Part shown: positions 5,866 to 7,947 of the stretch, piece after piece | Layout of the letters: every line of letters begins with the position of its first letter | Numbering within the stretch: the stretch's first letter is position 1 | Assembly (NCBI GenBank): GCA_021736615.1 | Contig: JAIPFN010000273.1 | Coordinates: 1-7,947 of the forward strand | Reading direction: 5' to 3' | Length of the DNA stretch: 7,947 nucleotides | Origin: Phycisphaerae bacterium | GTDB lineage: Bacteria > Planctomycetota > Phycisphaerae > Sedimentisphaerales > Anaerohalosphaeraceae | Translations under genes and position numbers: made by a program | The notes under the pieces: model-generated | Told to the model about the DNA's origin: nothing | Database searches by the model: none | Seen by the model: the letters and a program-made list of their open reading frames with translations, nothing else

Positions 5866-7281
5866 ATGGTTGATTTGAATTTACCTAGTAATCCTATTAG
5901 TGTTTTGCTGGTCGAAGACGATGCAGGCTCGCGGCAGCTTGTCAGGTACGCCCTTGAGGCACACGACCCCTTTATTAGTTATGACATATCAGAAGCCGGA
6001 GACCTCGCCAGTGCTGGGCGGTTGCTTGGTGAAAGGAAATTTGACAATATAATACTGGACCTGGAACTGCCCGACAGTAAGGGTCTTGAAACTTTACGCA
6101 GCATAAAGAAGATCGAACCAGATGTTCCGGTTGTCGTTCTTTCCGCGATTTCCGACCACGAGACAGCCGTTGAATCGATCAGGCACGGTGCCGACTATTA
6201 TATAGTAAAAGGTGACATGCTTCGTGAGATGCTCGGCAGGAGCATTTGTTTCTCTATTGAAAGAAATCGCCGAAAGTTCAATTCTGAAGATCAGGATAAG
6301 CTGCAAGGCCATGTAGATCGCTTGCAGTGTCAGATTCGCGAAATTCAAGAATCCCTCACCGATCAAATAAGCTCTAACGAGTTTTCAGAACAGTCGATCC
6401 GGCAGCTAAACGCTGAGTACGAACAGCTTTTCGATATTTTGCCGGCGATGATCTGGCAGATTAACAAACATGGCAAGATCATTCGTGTAAACGGGCCCGC
6501 TGCGGAGATTATCGGCAAAAAAAGCGAAGATCTTATCGGCGAGGATTTCTATAGTCTTTTTGCCGCCAGCGACGAGCATGTCAGGCTCAAGCACGGGCTT
6601 ATCCTCCAGGATGGAACCGGTTCCGAAGAGAGCATGGAAGCATATAAATCCATCGATGGTTCGTTTGAATGCCATCTGACCGAAGTTGTTCCGCAACGCG
6701 ATAAATCCGGTGCTATCAACGGTCTGGTTATTATGGCAAGGAACCCGGTACCTAAGAGAGATGCGGCAAAAACGCCGACACAGAAATCGGTACCGGCAGA
6801 CCATGCTAAGACCCTGAAAGAAAAGTTCTCTCCCGATAGCCGCTTTATGGCTCGCCAGGCAGGTGCCGTACGCGTCGAAAACCCCGACAGGCCCCAGAGA
6901 CAATACAGCGGAAAAGTGCTTGTCGTTGATCCCGACTCGCTTAACCGTATGCTTATCGGATCGCATTTGAAGGGTTCGGGGCTGGATGTAGATTTTGCTG
7001 TTAGCGGACTGGAAGCCATTGACAAGAGTCGAGAGGTTGAATTTGATCTGGTATTGACAGCGTTTTCAATGCCGGAACTGGACGGCCTGGAAGTCGTACA
7101 CAGACTGCGTCAAGACGGTTATAAGTCACCAGTGATAGTGATGACGTCCGATTATGCCGCTGAAAACATCGGAAAGATCAAGCAGGCCGGCGGTACGGAC
7201 CACATTTTCAAGCCCATAAACAAGAAAGATATTTTTGCCGTCTTCGACAAGCACATGGCCATCGGGGCATCAGCCGAGTAG
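5866..7281 (+). CDS. Receiver-PAS-pseudo-receiver signalling protein
   Basis: The 471-aa cytoplasmic protein has three domains and no kinase, cyclase or DNA-binding output. Receiver 1 (about 11-130) is intact: acidic E17-D18, phosphoacceptor D65 in IILDLELPD, S93, and K115. A charged, coiled-coil-like linker (about 135-183) leads into a PAS domain (about 184-293; EYEQLFDILPAMIW, VNGPAAEIIGKKSEDLIG), followed by a basic, proline-containing linker (about 294-348). Receiver 2 (about 349-468) retains the fold, T427 and K449, but the phosphoacceptor position is A399 (LVLTAFSMPELDG) and the second acidic residue is P356 (VVDPDSLNR). It should therefore not be phosphorylated. The protein likely integrates a phosphate signal with a PAS-sensed ligand or partner and works by protein contacts. 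ATG 5866 has GGAG 7 nt upstream. The leader shares an element with folE. The partner kinase is not in the window. Confidence 0.92.
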   Translation: MVDLNLPSNPISVLLVEDDAGSRQLVRYALEAHDPFISYDISEAGDLASAGRLLGERKFDNIILDLELPDSKGLETLRSIKKIEPDVPVVVLSAISDHETAVESIRHGADYYIVKGDMLREMLGRSICFSIERNRRKFNSEDQDKLQGHVDRLQCQIREIQESLTDQISSNEFSEQSIRQLNAEYEQLFDILPAMIWQINKHGKIIRVNGPAAEIIGKKSEDLIGEDFYSLFAASDEHVRLKHGLILQDGTGSEESMEAYKSIDGSFECHLTEVVPQRDKSGAINGLVIMARNPVPKRDAAKTPTQKSVPADHAKTLKEKFSPDSRFMARQAGAVRVENPDRPQRQYSGKVLVVDPDSLNRMLIGSHLKGSGLDVDFAVSGLEAIDKSREVEFDLVLTAFSMPELDGLEVVHRLRQDGYKSPVIVMTSDYAAENIGKIKQAGGTDHIFKPINKKDIFAVFDKHMAIGASAE

Positions 7282-7352
7282 ATTGCCGATATTTATCATT
7301 TCCAGGGGTTTATCTTGCCGATCATCCGGATAAGGTACCCGGTTCCGTTGTG

Positions 7353-7947
7353 TTACATTCTGCCGGGTATGTAGGCTGCTCTGATCAACTCGAAGTCTGT
7401 CGAGTTTGTGTCTGCTGAGCGTATCTTAATGGGAGCTATGCCCTGGGACATTTCTATCATCTCTTTGTCTGTCCACTTGAATTTGTCGGCGTGACCGTCA
7501 GCATAGCTGAATGTGGAAGAACCATTATGCACTACGGCAAATGGGTCGAACCATTGGCGTGTACCATTGACCCACATGTTCCAGTAATTGCCGTTGAAAA
7601 GAGCTTCGTTGTCGTTTTCTTCAAGGAATACGAACTTGTCGCCGGGGCTTGAGAAATTGCCGTACTTGCTGATGGCATACTTGTTTTCACCTGTGTGGGA
7701 GATGGGGTTTCTCGACAAGGTCGCTCCCATTGAGTAACTGCGGTATCCGCCAACGTTATTACCTCCACGGGATTTTCGCCATCTGTTGTCAAAAGGGCAA
7801 TTAAATACTTCATGAGTTTCCAGGTAGGGCCAGAGTCCGCCCTTTTTAAGGCCTTCTATCTTGCCGGCAAGTGTGCCGTTTACAGGGTTTGCGACAAAGC
7901 TGGGGTGTTTTCTTGCAGTATCAACATACCCCGAAGCAGTCGGTTGC
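7353..7947 (-). CDS. Prepilin-like H-X9-DG (DUF1559-type) protein, N-terminal part outside the window
   Basis: The minus-strand frame is open from the right edge to the TAA at 7353-7355, giving the last 197 residues. ATG 7730 is internal, because homologous-looking sequence continues upstream of it (GLWPYLETHEVFNCPFDNRW, coded within about 7776-7838). The H-X9-DG signature is exact: histidine at 7527-7529 and DG at 7494-7499 in HNGSSTFSYADGH. The CPFD motif and the YSMGATLS segment also match the DUF1559/H-X9-DG family. Members normally begin with a type IV prepilin-like cleavage and methylation motif plus one hydrophobic helix, which would lie beyond the window, and are exported by the type II secretion/pilus machinery. 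Their function is poorly defined. They occur in many copies in Planctomycetes and Lentisphaerae, which is the main taxonomic clue here. The gene converges with the receiver-PAS-receiver gene across a 71-nt gap in which I see no clear terminator. Confidence 0.9.
   Translation of the reverse strand, partial: QPTASGYVDTARKHPSFVANPVNGTLAGKIEGLKKGGLWPYLETHEVFNCPFDNRWRKSRGGNNVGGYRSYSMGATLSRNPISHTGENKYAISKYGNFSSPGDKFVFLEENDNEALFNGNYWNMWVNGTRQWFDPFAVVHNGSSTFSYADGHADKFKWTDKEMIEMSQGIAPIKIRSADTNSTDFELIRAAYIPGRM

Noticed and set aside
6406..7025. Two long minus-strand frames (6406-6966 and 6549-7025) inside the receiver-PAS-receiver gene
   Set aside because: They are antisense shadows of a well-supported multidomain gene and show no recognisable domain or start signal.
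7532..7813. Minus-strand 93-codon frame overlapping the H-X9-DG gene
   Set aside because: It runs in another frame of the same strand as the H-X9-DG gene, whose family motifs (CPFD, H-X9-DG) fix the coding frame.

Overview
This 7.9 kb window looks like a chromosomal segment from a Planctomycetota bacterium, most plausibly a Phycisphaerae-type lineage. The main pointer is the gene entering from the right on the minus strand. It carries the H-X9-DG signature and CPxD-type motif of the prepilin-like DUF1559 proteins that are greatly expanded in Planctomycetes and relatives (Lentisphaerae and Kiritimatiellae are alternatives). Moderate GC, sizeable intergenic gaps and orphan two-component proteins fit this. 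There is no rRNA or tRNA gene, CRISPR array, transposase or phage gene.

Layout: (1) 1-1212 +, the 3' part of a radical SAM protein with a Rossmann/B12-binding-like N-terminal half; its true start lies left of the window. (2) 1467-1922 +, a stand-alone CheY/Rcp1-like response regulator, followed by a Rho-independent terminator. (3) 2091-4070 +, a 659-aa membrane-anchored protein I do not recognise, behind a good sigma-70 promoter. (4) 4225-4806 +, folE (GTP cyclohydrolase I), with a leader holding AT-rich heptad repeats and a GAAA-capped hairpin next to the ribosome-binding site. (5) 4900-5697 +, a two-domain 6-pyruvoyl/6-carboxy-tetrahydropterin synthase with a degenerate N-terminal domain and an intact C-terminal catalytic domain. 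A tandem array of six 7-bp units lies between it and folE. (6) 5866-7281 +, a receiver-PAS-receiver protein whose second receiver has lost the phosphoacceptor aspartate. (7) 7353-7947 -, the 3' part of the H-X9-DG protein, converging on gene 6.

How the genes fit together: folE and the PTPS/QueD-like gene catalyse consecutive steps (GTP to dihydroneopterin triphosphate to a 6-substituted tetrahydropterin), so they form a pterin module feeding a queuosine/deazapurine or a biopterin-type pathway. The partner genes that would decide between these are not in the window. The two response regulators have no histidine kinase here.

The most unexpected signal is non-coding. The leaders of folE and of the receiver-PAS-receiver gene, 1.6 kb apart and functionally unrelated, share a 24-bp element (21 of 24 identical, with the core ATTTCAAACAG). 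It sits at exactly the same distance from both start codons and in both cases can form the same TCAAA/TTTGA stem. I see no clear new multi-gene system. The shared leader element, the heptad arrays, the degenerate PTPS fusion and the pseudo-receiver are the items worth following up. Intergenic gaps are all under 300 bases. The largest, 1213-1466, shows no convincing promoter, RNA or gene apart from the ribosome-binding site at its right end.
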